A stretch of 64,000 nt of DNA, from NCBI RefSeq assembly GCF_963676685.1, contig NC_092357.1:17535607-17599606 (forward strand), read 5' to 3'. The DNA comes from Mytilus edulis (taxonomy: Eukaryota > Mollusca > Bivalvia > Mytilida > Mytilidae). The notes under the pieces are model-generated. The model worked only from the letters and a program-made list of their open reading frames with translations, searched no databases and was not told where the DNA came from. Positions 36,480 to 47,867 of this stretch are shown piece after piece (the first letter of the stretch is position 1; each line of letters begins with the position of its first letter). A program made the translations under genes and the position numbers.

Positions 36480-36690
36480 TCCCAGGACTGACAAACTTAA
36501 GGCCAAAACTGCAGACTTGGGACAGACATGAAAACGCGACAGGGTTAACCATATTCTGTGAGCTCTCAATCCTTTTACTATACCTCTAGCCAATTTAGTC
36601 TAGAATAAACAACCACACAACAAAATGCAAAGTAAAACTCAGTTTAAAAAAAGTCCAAGTCCGATATCAGAATAGATAACACAGGAAACT
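36480..36690 (+). repeat. Dispersed repeat fragment (same superfamily)
   Basis: Contains 'gcagacttgggacagacatg' and 'tatacctctagccaatttag', matching blocks in the copy at 17225-17701. Confidence 0.55.
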
Positions 36691-37530
36691 AAGCAAGTGC
36701 AGGAGTCACCAAGCAGGGGGCCTTCATTTCTGTATCTTCTTTTTTTTCGCTACTATTCTCTAATCTTTAAAAGTAATGAATATTATGTAAATACTTGATA
36801 CCTGTATTCTGGACATTGTTCTTTTCTGTAATCAGTATATTTTTACCCAATTCTTTATTGTTGGTAGAGTTATTGTTTCTTTTTGGTACCCCATTATTCT
36901 CTAAAGAATTCAAGATTTTTTAACATTTTTTTTCAACTCTTTTGGTGTTTTTTTTGCCCATTACTCTTTAGTCTGCCAGACGGTTAATCTCATCCGCTCT
37001 AATATCTATCACCATATATTATCTCAAAAGCCAGCATTGATCTTTAAAAAAAAGAGGGGTTTCAACTTTCAACCCCGATCCCCCCTTTTTTTTGGACCAG
37101 CCTCTGCCTATAGTCTAATGTTGAAAAAATATTATCTGGTCCTTCTCGTGCTGTCGTGGCTGATAAACACGGACAAGGATATTAAGCATTTTTCGGATGA
37201 AGTATTCAGTGCAAAAGTAAGTAACTATACGGGATCGTTAGATACGGCATCCACACGGAGTCACATGCATGTCATCTTCGCTAGTGGAGGAGGGGATCAG
37301 GTTGTAATCATTGGCTATCGAAGATGCAAGCGCGTATATATTTCATACAAAAATTCCCGGAAGCATAAACTATTGTCAATTCATTCTAAAAATGTGGAGA
37401 AATAAAAAGATTTGTTGTTCGATATTTTCGAAATGAAGTTATATGCATGCGTGCAATTTAGGTATCCATTAAAGAATCTTGAGTCGTTAAAAGATCAATT
37501 CAGTAAACTTGACAGTTTCAAAATTAAATT

Positions 37531-37700
37531 CAGTGGCGGATCCAGGGGGGGGGGGGGTTCCGGGGGTTGGAACCCCCCTTTTTTTTGGCCGATCAATGCA
37601 TTTGAATGGGAGCATATAGTTGGAACCCACCCCCCCTTTACTCTGGGTTGGGACCCCCCTTTTAAAACAGCTGGATTCGCGCCTGAAATTTGTGGAACCA
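37531..37700 (+). repeat. 'cagtggcggatccagg' repeat with G and C runs
   Basis: Begins cagtggcggatccagggggg, contains inverted 'gggggttggaacccccc' wording and 'tcaatgcatttgaatgggag'. Related copies are at 29265 and, inverted, at 39475-39557. Open frames across it are repeat artefacts. Confidence 0.6.
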
Positions 37701-38279
37701 AGAATTTGTACAGTAATACAAATTATTGGTGGAACTTTTTATTTAATTAGAATACATAATTGAAACTTGTGTCTGTTTATTAGATAAATAAGATATAAAC
37801 TGTGTCAAAATAGGTTCAGGTATTGGTGCAGTTACTTTACAATTCTTGTTTTCCTGTGTCAATTTCTAAGCCAAATATAGAAGACAAATATAATACAATT
37901 GTATCACATGCATGTCAAAATCAGTGATAGAAAAGGAAAAAGAATAAATAGTGCACATATTATTCTATATATAATTTTGACTCCATGGCCGCAAAAGCGA
38001 TGTAAAAAAATAAGATGTAGACAATTAGTACTGCAACTGTCGGACCTCGAAAAAGACGCTTAGTTAACACATGGCTGCAAGATCCAAAATCTAAATGTTT
38101 TTGTTAAATTTCCCTATTTTCGTAAATATTTTCGATGCACATAGCATCAATGATCATCGGAATGATGAAGAAATAAATATAATACCATCCCCGAGTAAAA
38201 CTTTTAAACTGAAAGTTGGCTGTTTTTCAGATGGAAATTTAACGCTATTTTCTTTGAAACCCTGACGTCAGTACGGAAG

Positions 38280-38480
38280 CAGGACAAATCGCCCCACTGG
38301 CAAAACGCCCCACACCAAATCACCCCACTTTTTCACCAACTCGCCCCACTATTAGAAAAATTAAAAAAATCGCCCCAACCTGGTTAACCAACTCGCCCCA
38401 CATTTTAAAAAAATCGCCTCACTTGTGAAAAGGGTTAAATCCAGTTAATTTTTCCCCTGTCAACTCGCCCCACTTATTGA
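38280..38480. repeat. Degenerate 'cgccccac' tandem tract
   Basis: About eight copies of an 'aactcgccccac' motif at irregular spacing. No ORF. The ends are not defined. Confidence 0.6.
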
Positions 38481-38815
38481 TATATTTAGTGTAGTGATAC
38501 GTAGTAAGTACGGAACGGATATGAGCTCTGCGCCGGAGATTGGTCTTTATTTTAACGTATGCCATGCCGTAAAAGGGTAGGTAACTGTCTTTCGGTCACT
38601 GCCTTCTCAAGTATTGCCAAATGCCAGCTAAACACTTTCCAGCTTAAATTATCTTTTTGGTGTAGGCTAATCGGTAAGAACATAAACCCTATAACATTAA
38701 CCAAATATATAAGAAATATTGAAGCACTCGTTTTGCATGACACAGACGAAAAGTGCGGGCGAGGTCTCTGAAACTAAGATTTTGGAATCTGAAGTTTATA
38801 ATTAGCTCTGCCTTA

Positions 38816-38914
38816 GTCCAAATAATTATGACGTCTGGCAAGTCTATTTTACTAGGAAGGCGTGCCAGAAAAAAAAATTAAAATAGCCTTACCAGACTTC
38901 ATAATTATTTGGAC
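38816..38914. mobile_element. Mariner-type palindromic MITE, 99 bp, TA-flanked
   Basis: The ends are inverted copies starting GTCCAAATAATTATGA, extending through GTCTGG with small mismatches. The element is bounded by TA at 38814-38815 and 38915-38916. The size and TA target fit a Tc1/mariner-derived MITE. Confidence 0.75.
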
Positions 38915-39474
38915 TACTTCTGCCCTAGTTAACATACCGGTTTAGGATAGTGATATCATAATATTCCGGTCACAAGTCGATTCAGCCCCTATAAAAATAT
39001 AAAAAAATACTTTCAAAGGATACAAGTGGTATAGGTTTGATTTAAAAATAAATGTAACTTTTTGGTAGTGATTTTTATCATACATGTTTATCAATGTCAA
39101 TGATGAAAATTATGCATTAAAATTATAGTGCCTAAGTTAAGGATACAAAAATGTTTCTTTCAGACATATTCAAATTAATTTTATTAAATAGATGAACCAT
39201 TTAAAATTATGTTAATAATTAGATTTCTATGTAGAATTTTGCTTGATATATTATTGCCTATAACAATAAATATTTGTTGACTTTGCGTTGGGTTTGTTAT
39301 TATTTATATATTCAAGACCGTGTTTAAAAGCCTAAACAGGATTCTATACATGACCTCGCTAATTAGCGACAAGAAGTCACTGAAGAGTCAAAAAGCCACT
39401 AGACATGCTAGAAGAAAAATATGTTTCAAGAAGAAAAAATAATAGCGTCAAGAAAGTTTATTTACCAATTATAT

Positions 39475-39557
39475 GTCCCCATTCAAATGCATAGATCGAC
39501 TGAAAGGGTGGGAGATTCCAACCCCTGGAACCGCTCTTTCCTGGATCCGCCATGGAG
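39475..39557 (-). repeat. Inverted 'ggcggatccagg' repeat fragment
   Basis: On - it reads catggcggatccaggaaaga, and further on 'atgcatttgaatgggga', matching the copy at 37531-37700. Confidence 0.55.
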
Positions 39558-39649
39558 GAAGATTTCACGGTAGCGGTAGCGGCATTAGCTAACTCCTTAA
39601 AAGCTTTATATTTAAGAAGATGGAAGACCTGGATGCTTCATACTTTGTA

Positions 39650-40240
39650 TATAGATGCCTCATGTTACGAAGTTTCCATCAGTCGCATGTCCAATGTTCT
39701 TGACCTCATTTTCTTGGTTCAGTGACCATGGTGACTACTTGAAAAAAAAAGTTAAGATTTTTTATGTTAAATTCTCTCTTATTATTAGTACATTTTGCAA
39801 TAGGATAACTATATTTGGTATTTGTGTACCTTGCAAGATCCTCATGCCCGTCAGACAGTTTTCACTTGACCTCGACCTTATTTCATGGATCAGTGAACAA
39901 GGTTTATTTTGGTGGTTAAGTCCATATCTCAGATACTATTATTATATAAGCAATAGGTCTAGTATATTCGGTGTATGGAAGGACTGTAAGGTGTACATGT
40001 CCAACTGGCAGGTGTCATCTGACCTTGGCCTCATTTCCATGGTTCAGTGGTTAAAGTTAAGTCTTTGTGTTTTAGCTGTTTTTATTATACTATATGCAAT
40101 AAGTCTACTTTATTTTGTGTATGGAAGGATTGTAAAGTGTACATAAACCAACTGGCAGGTGTCATCTGACCTTGACCTCAATTTCATGGTTCATTGGTCA
40201 ATGTTTAGCTTTTTTGGGGTTACTGTAAAGTTTATGTGAC
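39650..40240. repeat. Degenerate ~150-bp tandem repeat
   Basis: The phrase 'tgacctcattt…catggttcagtg' recurs near 39700, 39868, 40025 and 40166, with similar spacers (gtatggaaggactgtaaggt). One frame stays open for 163 codons, but its hydrophobic translation is repetitive and has no start or splice context. Confidence 0.65.
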
Positions 40241-40454
40241 AGTTGTAGTAGAGCTTTATAGTAAGGACTATCAACATAATATCTATGATTAGTAAAGAAG
40301 GCGAGACATTTCAGTGTGTGCACTCTTGTTTTTTTATCAAAGTCAATTTGAAAAGGTTACAATCATGACAATAAGACATGTTAGAGGGGTGGAATAGGGC
40401 ATCATTCTGAATTCTGAAAAAAATATTCTTCTAATTTCAGAGCAGTGAAACAAA

Positions 40455-43400
40455 ATGTCTGACGATTCTGCCTGTCTGTTTAAAGTGGTAGCTGGTGCAG
40501 CTGTCGTTGGTATCGGCTTATTAGTTATTTTACTACCTATGAGTTTCCATGGATTAAATTATTATGAGGTAAGTGGTGATTGCTACATAATATAAAAAAG
40601 AAGATGTGGTATGATTGCCAATGAGACAACTGTCTACAAGAGACCAAAATGACACAGAAATTAACAACTAAAGGTCACCGTACAGCCTTCAACAATGAGC
40701 AAAGCCCATACTGCATAGTCAGCTATAAAAGGCCCTGATAAGACAATGTAAAACAATTCAAACGAGTAAACTAACAGCCTTATTTATATAAAAAAAATGA
40801 AAGAAAAACAAATATGTAACACATAAACAAACGACAACCACTGAATTCCAGGCTCCTGACTTGGGACAGGCACATACATAAATAATGTGGCGGGGTTAAA
40901 CATGTTAGTGGGATCCCAACCCTCCCCTAACCTAGGACAGTGGTATAACAGTACAACATAAGAACGAACTATAAAAATCAGTTGAAAAAGGCTTAACTCA
41001 TCAGATGGACAAAAATACAAGTGGATGTGGCCGGGTACTTATACATCCCCACACAAAAAGACACAATGAACAGATCTGAGAGTACTCGCAGTTATCTGAC
41101 AGCTAGTTCAAAGCCACTAACAACTAATAAAAAAAATCATGCATCTAAGACTAAATCTGGTTGTATTGCAAAGTAAACAGATGAAATTGTTTTAAACAGA
41201 TTTCCTGTTCATATTTTGTGCCATGACACTAAACCCTCCTATCTCAGCCCTTTATGTTACTGGTAGAGATGGTTTCAGCCTGTGCTTTCGCTCCAGGACT
41301 TTGGGCAGCGTACTGGAAATACAAAGAAACATTAAATTCAATAAATAACAGGTTTAAGAAACCTAGAAATGACCAAAGATGAAGATTTGCAGAGCAGTGT
41401 ATTTGCTCATAAAACAAATACCGGTAACCAAGATTTATAAAATAGTTTCATAATCAATCATGCTAATAGACTAAGACAATAAGTACATAAATATCGCTGT
41501 ATCTCCATGTGAAATTTTTTCCTTAAATTCAATAGAATTTCAATGTATTTTCGAACTTCCTTTTTGGGATAAAACGATTTATTTACGGTGAAAAATACCA
41601 ATAAAAAGTTAACTAATTCAAGGAAGTGTTTGGCCTTAGTACTATCAAATTGAATAAAATAAATAGATTCACCAACTAGAATTTAAGAGGTGTCTGTTTA
41701 CTTAAAATTTAAAGAGCTGTACACTAGTTGTCCTTAACAAAAACTTACCTCAGTCAATCAAGTCTGTGACGTCCCACCTTCGAGAAAAAATAAATATACC
41801 CACCAATTTCCACCGACTTTGTTACACTAGAACTTGAACCTCGTAATTCCATGTACTAGGGACCAAAGTCAGACCAGTTAAAAAAACATTGCATTCAATC
41901 TATTCCGGTTTAATTCTCAGTCCAACCAGAGCAATCTTTAAATCACATTTTTCAATTTCATTTAAAATCAGTTCAGAACCTTAAATAAAATCTGTGATAA
42001 TACTTAATTCCATTTCATAGTGAGGCACGAACAAATCTGAAGATTGACAACCGTTACTATAAAATATCCCTCAGATTAACCATCTTTCTAAATATTGCTA
42101 TCAAAATGTACCACATCTCTTTATAAACCCGAAATCATAAAATATCTAGCTAGTGTACAATTCCTTCTACTTTTTTGGTAAATTATAAATTTAGAAAAAG
42201 TTTGACTCTAAAACTGAAAAAAAATATTATATGTAAAGAAATGAATATTAAACTCAAACATTGAAATTCCAATATGAACTTACCAGAATGAAAGTTTTCC
42301 CAAATCTAAAGAAATATTGTCCAGACAAGGTTTAAATATCCATAAATCTTTTAAAGTTATTTGAAAAGTCTGTTGTAAAAAAAGGTTCAACTACAAACAT
42401 GACAAATGTGCAATCATAAACAAAGGAAGATAACTCTAACTCAAACTGCAATATAGTAAGAAAATTACAGAATTGCAAAATGAAAGTAATGTTAACCCTT
42501 TGATCTTTTTTTTTGGATATTTCAGAAGTTGGTGGTTACTGGTTTCTGTGTGACTGTTAAATTCTTTAGATATTATGGTTACAATTTTCTTTGTTATTTA
42601 TGTCATGTATATATGTAAAGTTGATAAATATATATCAAATTTTATATTTTGAGAACTTTTTTTAACTTATTTTTAGGAGAAATCCCACAAATGTTAATAA
42701 ACATTTCACTGTAAGAAGAAAGTAGTGAGAAACTATCAATGTAGCTTGCAATATTCTTTATTTTCACAGATGGGGTTTAAGAGACAGAAAAGTACAGGGA
42801 CGGTAAAATTAGACAAAACGTACGAGAGTGGACTGCACTTGATAGGACCTGACTTTGAGTTTAAAGTTTTTCCAGCAGATAGCCATGATGTTAACTTGTA
42901 TAATATTAAAGCCTTTACTTCTGATAAACTAGAGGTTTGTTTAATTCAGATAGCCATGATGTTAACTTTTATAATATTAAAGCCTTTACTTCTGATAAAC
43001 TAGAGGTTTGTTTAATTCAGATAGCCATGATGTTAACTTTTATAATATTAAAGCCTTTACTTCTGATAAACTAGAGGTTTGTTTAACTTACTGTAAAATA
43101 AATATTTTTTAGTTTCTCATTTTTTTCTAGAATTTTTATTTATTAGACAGTTTGTTTGAATTGTTTTATGATAGTCATTTTGGGGCCTTTTATAGCTTGC
43201 TGTTTGGTGTGAGCCAAGGCTCTGTCATTCTGTACTTCAATCTAATAGATTCTATAATGGTTTATTTTTTAAACATTGTGACTTGGATAGAGAGTTAATG
43301 TCTCATCGCACTCATTCCACATCTTCATTTTTCTATCTAAGCTCAAATGACAGGTGGTTCGACACCTATCTTAAGGTGGTACCTCACACTACAGGGTGAT

Positions 43401-46400
43401 AACTCTGTAAACGTCAGCTAAACGTTTTAATCACATTGTATTGTTAAGGAAATATGAAGCTTCTCAAATCTCAATGATAAAATTAGTGTTTGTCAAACTG
43501 CTATGTAACCAGTGTAATTTTTCGAATAAAGTGGTTGATTCAAATTTTTATTAAAATTATATTATTGTCAAAGGGTCAAAGTAAACAGTTTATGAAAATT
43601 TTGTGAAAATTAAACGAGCCAAATTAATAAGTCCAAGTGTTGGGTACCACCTTAATAGACTAGGATTGCAAGTTTTCCTAACAAAGATTGGTTGTCCCTT
43701 TTGGTAATCCGTCTTCCTTCTCCGATAAAAATGAATTTACTGTCAATTCAGAAATTATTGCTTATAATATTGTGATTTTGACATTACCAACAAAAATATG
43801 AGAATAGCCACAGCAAATTTCAGAAAACTTTGATATAGATATAAATGTCTTACATGTATCAAATATCAGAATGTAAGTTATAATTATTGGGATGCTCAAC
43901 CAGTTCCATTATTGACATTAATAAAAAAAACTCACAATAATTTTTGAAATAAGGCCATGGAAAATTAATTGTGGTTTCCCCTAACATAGGAAAATTCAGG
44001 CAGGCTTTTTTTTTTTTTTTTTAGTTACCATGCGTTATTTTATATCTATATGTTTTGTTTCTACAGCAGAACTTTAATCTTGCATATTTCCACCACTTTT
44101 TGTTGTCTCTTCAAAAAAAAAAAAATTTTTTTTTATTAATTTTTTAAATTTTTTTCCAGAAAAATTAAATGACCCGGCGGTAAAACAATGACCCGGTCAG
44201 GTTAAGGGAAACCATGAATTATTTTGTTTATTGTTATTCTGAAATTTTTTTAGATGTTTTAATTATTGCCAAAAAAGCAACAGGAAAGGATTAAAGCTTA
44301 CATCTTTATGTCAATCATTATATGTCAATTAAGATTTCATCATTTCTATACCATATTTTCAAAAATCAATATGTTTAACCTCAAAAGTTTGCCAATTGTT
44401 CAACAATGCATGAAATAATTTCCGAAATTACAATATTGTGTTCATACTGATATATTGTAAAACCAGGTTTAATCCACCATTTTCTACATTTGAAAATGCC
44501 TGTACCAAGTCAGGAATATGACAGTTCTTGTCCATTCATTTTTGATGCGTTTTGTTATTTGATTTTGCCATGTGATTATGGACTTTCCAAATTAATTTTC
44601 CTCTAAGTTCAGTATTTTTGTGATTTTACTTTTTTGTAGCTTGCTTAATATTTGCCATTGAACATTTTAGGTCAAGGTTTCAGTGTCATTTCAGTATTTC
44701 TTGCGTTCCTATGAATTGGCAGATCTCCACAATAAATTTAACATGGATTATGAAGATGTAATGAGATCTAAAGCTATAGATGCATTAAAGGTTTGTAACT
44801 TCATTCTATATTTGTTATTTGGATTGTTTTTTGTCATTTCAAAATTTTGTGAAAATAACAAGCGCTGGCAAAATCACTGCATAAATGTTATTCTAAATGT
44901 ATGAAGTAGAGGTAAAAGTATTGCTATAACTTTACAAACTTACTTTTGGTAAAGAATTTCACAGACTTCTATGTTTTACAGGGTGCCATACCTGTGTACA
45001 ATACCAGAGAGGTTGTCAAGTTGAGGAAAGAAATAGAAGAGGTTATCTACAAGGCTATAAGAGAAAGACTTGGAGGAATTTGTTGTGCGCCACAGGAATA
45101 TTGTAAATCCTGGAAATTTGGTAAGGTTTTGACACACATCTCAAAATCTTTTTCCCCTGGTTGTCATTCAAGAAAATCTGGTGGTCCTCACCATTATTCC
45201 TACTGCAAAATACCAAAATTGTGTCAGTCCGTTGCATAGTTTTGTTGGTAAAAATCTTCGGACCACCATGCACTTTTCGAGAACTCTATTACATTTCTTG
45301 ATATACAATGTAAACAAGTTATAATTTTCTTTGATATTTTATTCTAATTGGATAGTATTACTGTTTTAATGGATTTAAAACCCCTGGTTTTGTATCAATG
45401 TATAGGAAATCAACTTGAAAGTATTCATCCCTTGGTAGAAATTAGTTTTAATGGAATTTCTCAATTTTGAAAATAAAAAAATTGGTTTAGAAAGGTAATT
45501 GTAAAGTATTTATACACATTCTGGCTTTTATCTGCAGTTTTATTGTTGAGTCTGCAACATTTGTTGTGACTGCCTATGCTTAACATGGTAATGTTAGATT
45601 CTGTTGTTGGCATCAGTTTTCTCTGGTCACAAGACTGTCCTTGATATATAGGTTTAACTATTTTTATGATTATTAAATTTCAGCGTGTCCCTTAAACTGT
45701 AAGAGTAGAGACATCTGCAATGATGAGGATAAAGGAGTCTATGTAGATGTGAAGTATTTCCAGCTTGGTAGCATCAGAATCCCTCATACTGTAGAGGAAA
45801 GATTTCTTCGTCAGCTTGTTCTACAGGAAGAAACAGATAGAGAGAAGTTACTACAGGGAGCTCAGATTGTAAGGAAGCAAACTGACTTTGAGGTATGGAA
45901 ACTTAAAAAACTATAATTCAGAAATTATTGCGTGTATTTATTATTTCAATTTTAGAAGAAGTGACATAAATGCAATATAATCTGGAAAAGCTTCATATAA
46001 ATATTCACATCAGGTGTCAGAATGCAAGTTCTTATTATTGTGATACACAGTCAGTCACACTATTCGCAAATAAAAATCTCGCAATAATTTCTGAATTTAC
46101 AGTAGAGTTCATGTAATTGCTTGTTTGTTGAACTACCCGCTAGTAAACTTCATAATGGTCATACAATCATAGATCAACAAAGTTTATATAATATTTGCAC
46201 TGAATCATCACACTTTGAAAACCCGCTTGTAAACTTCATAATGCTCATACAATCATAGAACAACAAAGTTTATATAATATGTGCACTGAATCATCACACT
46301 TTAATTAATATATAAAGTTAGGAGATGTGTTTTAATTGCCAATGAGACAACTATCCATCAAGATCAAAGGGGTGAAATGTTAGCACCTATAGGTCACCAT

Positions 46401-47661
46401 ATGAGCAAACCCATACCACACAGCAAGCTATAAAAGGCCAAGACATGAACAAATGTAAAACAAATCAAATACTAAATATCAACAGCATGGCACATGTGCA
46501 AAACTACAAATGAAAAACAAATATGGTATACAGCAACAAACGACAACTGCAGGCTGCTGACTTGGAACAGCCACATAAAGAATAATGCAAGGTTAAAATT
46601 ATCGTAAACAAAATGTTGAAAAAATTAACCATCAAACTGTAACTTATTAAACCATCTCATTTTGGTGCATACTGGGTACCATCATGCTTTATGTTAACCA
46701 TTGCATGCAATTCATTAACCCCATCACACTTAGGAGAAGTGCAAATTGGAATCATCCAAACTTTTGAATTTCCCATTATAATATAAAATCCTGATTACCG
46801 GGTAAGTATTTATAAATATGCTGCTTCAAAGTGCAATTCTTGATTAACTTTCATTAAGAACCCTAAAACCTACAAAAAAGAAACCCAAGGATATTTAAAT
46901 AATGTGCAATAAGTGGCAAATGGAAATAAGAAGAGTAGTTTTTGTCATCTTTGGAGTTCTAACATATTTTATAAATGTTTTGCAGGTAAGGGTAATAAAG
47001 AATAAAGCCTTAGAGCTGAGTGAGGAAGCAGAATCTACGTCTAGACTTTTACATGTTACAGCGGCTGCTAACTATACATCGGAGGTATGTTAATATACAA
47101 TATATAATGTTGTGGATTCATTCTATATTTTTAGTGAAATGAGGTTCCATAAAAAATAATCAACCCAAGATCTTGAGGCTATGGTCAGGATCAGGGCAAA
47201 TTGTTTTAGTCATTTCAATGGGTAAAATCATGGTTATGTTGCTGGAATTGTAAAGAAAACATTCAAAAAATATTAACCAATGAAAGTGAAGTTATGTTAT
47301 AGTTATGTTAACCCCCGGTCTATAGGACATGCAGACCTTGATCTGATTGGTAAAGCATGCACTATATTCACCATACACTTAATTGAATAAAAAAAATCAA
47401 AGTTTACCTAACAAATAAGCAAACTTTAACTTTTAACCACCAAGCACACTCTTCAATGGTTGATCTGTAAAACATATGATATATTTGTAGGTTGAAGGAG
47501 CTAGAAGTATTGGACTTACCAAGCTGTACAACAATCTAGGAATAACCAAACAAGAACATAAGAATAGCTTTGACTATTTACGTACCCTACGAGGAATGGA
47601 CAATATATGGCTGACTGTTGACTATCAACAAAAAATTATGGGAAATTTAGGTTCTAGATAA
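40455..47661 (+). CDS. SPFH/band-7-like single-pass membrane protein with Cys-rich insert
   Basis: Seven coding exons: 40455-40568, 42770-42934, 44671-44790, 44982-45120, 45684-45892, 46986-47084, 47491-47661. All are GT-AG and in frame; the total is 338 residues. A splice acceptor at 40439-40440, just upstream of the ATG, implies an upstream non-coding exon. Residues 11-31 are one membrane segment. From about residue 35 the sequence follows the SPFH/prohibitin-homology pattern ([55 protein letters not shown]). An insert with six Cys (167, 168, 174, 181, 185, 191) interrupts the domain, and NYT at 278 is a glycosylation sequon. This suggests an extracytosolic domain, as in erlins, and a role in membrane scaffolding; that is inference. 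I do not recognise the ortholog. Confidence 0.85.
40600..41115 (+). repeat. Dispersed 'caatgagacaac' repeat, longest copy, in intron 1
   Basis: Starts tgattgccaatgagacaact right after the SPFH gene's first coding exon, contains 'ctgacttgggacaggcacat' near 40857, and ends near 41050-41115 with 'gtacttatacatccccacac'. Most complete copy in the window. Confidence 0.7.
41116..42769. other. SPFH gene intron 1, remainder: nothing recognised
   Basis: AT-rich, no exon or repeat boundary seen. Confidence 0.4.
42877..43087. repeat. 71-bp tandem triplication of an exon end and its splice donor
   Basis: Three copies begin at 42877, 42948 and 43019, exactly 71 bp apart. The first covers the last 58 bp of SPFH exon 2 plus the donor (gag|gtttgt); copies 2 and 3 are nearly identical to it and also contain the donor. 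Using a downstream donor would add 71 or 142 bp, neither a multiple of three. Confidence 0.9.
43165..43330 (-). repeat. Dispersed 'caatgagacaac' repeat, inverted copy
   Basis: On + it reads ggccttttatagcttgctgt, 'gtgtgagccaaggctctgtc' and 'gtctcatcgcactcattcca', the complement of the opening blocks of the copy at 35560. Confidence 0.65.
43375..43651. mobile_element. TTAA-flanked MITE (piggyBac/Kolobok-like target)
   Basis: The left end GGTGGTACCTCACACT and the right end (complement GGTGGTACCCAACACTTGG) form an inverted repeat. TTAA is present on both sides (43371-43374 and 43652-43655). 277 bp, no ORF, in SPFH intron 2. Confidence 0.75.
43738..43956. mobile_element. TA-type MITE, copy A (ctgtaaattcagaaattattgc family)
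   Basis: The left end tactgtcaattcagaaatta and the right end acaataatttttgaaat are imperfect inverted repeats. Closest relatives are at 45912 and 61362. Confidence 0.55.
44463..44641 (+). repeat. Dispersed 'gtaccaagtcaggaa' repeat next to an exon
   Basis: Contains 'gcctgtaccaagtcaggaat' and 'agttcagtatttttgtgatt'. It ends about 30 bp before SPFH exon 3 (44671) and so supplies upstream intron sequence for that acceptor. A related piece lies near 26055-26170. Confidence 0.55.
45912..46104. mobile_element. TA-type MITE, copy B
   Basis: Left end ataattcagaaattattgcg, right end cgcaataatttctgaattta. A nearly perfect inverted repeat of about 20 bp. In SPFH intron 5. Confidence 0.7.
46136..46307. 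repeat. 86-bp tandem duplication
   Basis: Two copies starting cccgctagtaaacttcataa (46136) and cccgcttgtaaacttcataa (46222), differing at a few positions. In SPFH intron 5. Confidence 0.85.
46318..46620 (+). repeat. Dispersed 'caatgagacaac' repeat, diverged copy
   Basis: Contains 'aattgccaatgagacaacta', 'gcaagctataaaaggccaag' and 'caacaaacgacaactgcagg'. In SPFH intron 5. Confidence 0.65.
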
Positions 47662-47861
47662 ATTACTGAGAATGTTGTTTTTTTTAGATTGTTACGAATA
47701 TATATTTTAACAGCTGGTCTACCTGTCTTTACTGATAGAGAAAATTATTATATTCATAAATTTTGAATTTGTGGTTTGTATGTCATTTTTTTTTTTAATA
47801 TGTTTAATACGAAAAGATATATAGTATCTGATTTCAGATATCAACATATTTTTTCTTACAA

Positions 47862-47867
47862 AATAAA
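47862..47867 (+). terminator. Candidate poly(A) signal of the SPFH gene
   Basis: AATAAA about 200 bp after the stop codon at 47659-47661, the first canonical hexamer downstream. Confidence 0.55.

Noticed and set aside
37037..37405. 122-codon frame with a hydrophobic start (MLKKYYLVLLVLSWL)
   Set aside because: A secretory peptide was considered, but the frame starts in poly-A/T and G-rich repeat sequence and has no downstream support.
39655..40146. 163-codon hydrophobic frame resembling a membrane protein
   Set aside because: It coincides with a degenerate tandem repeat, and its translation repeats in step with the period.
42725..43003. 92-codon frame across exon 2 of the SPFH gene
   Set aside because: The real exon is 42770-42934; the rest is read-through into the intron and the 71-bp duplicates.
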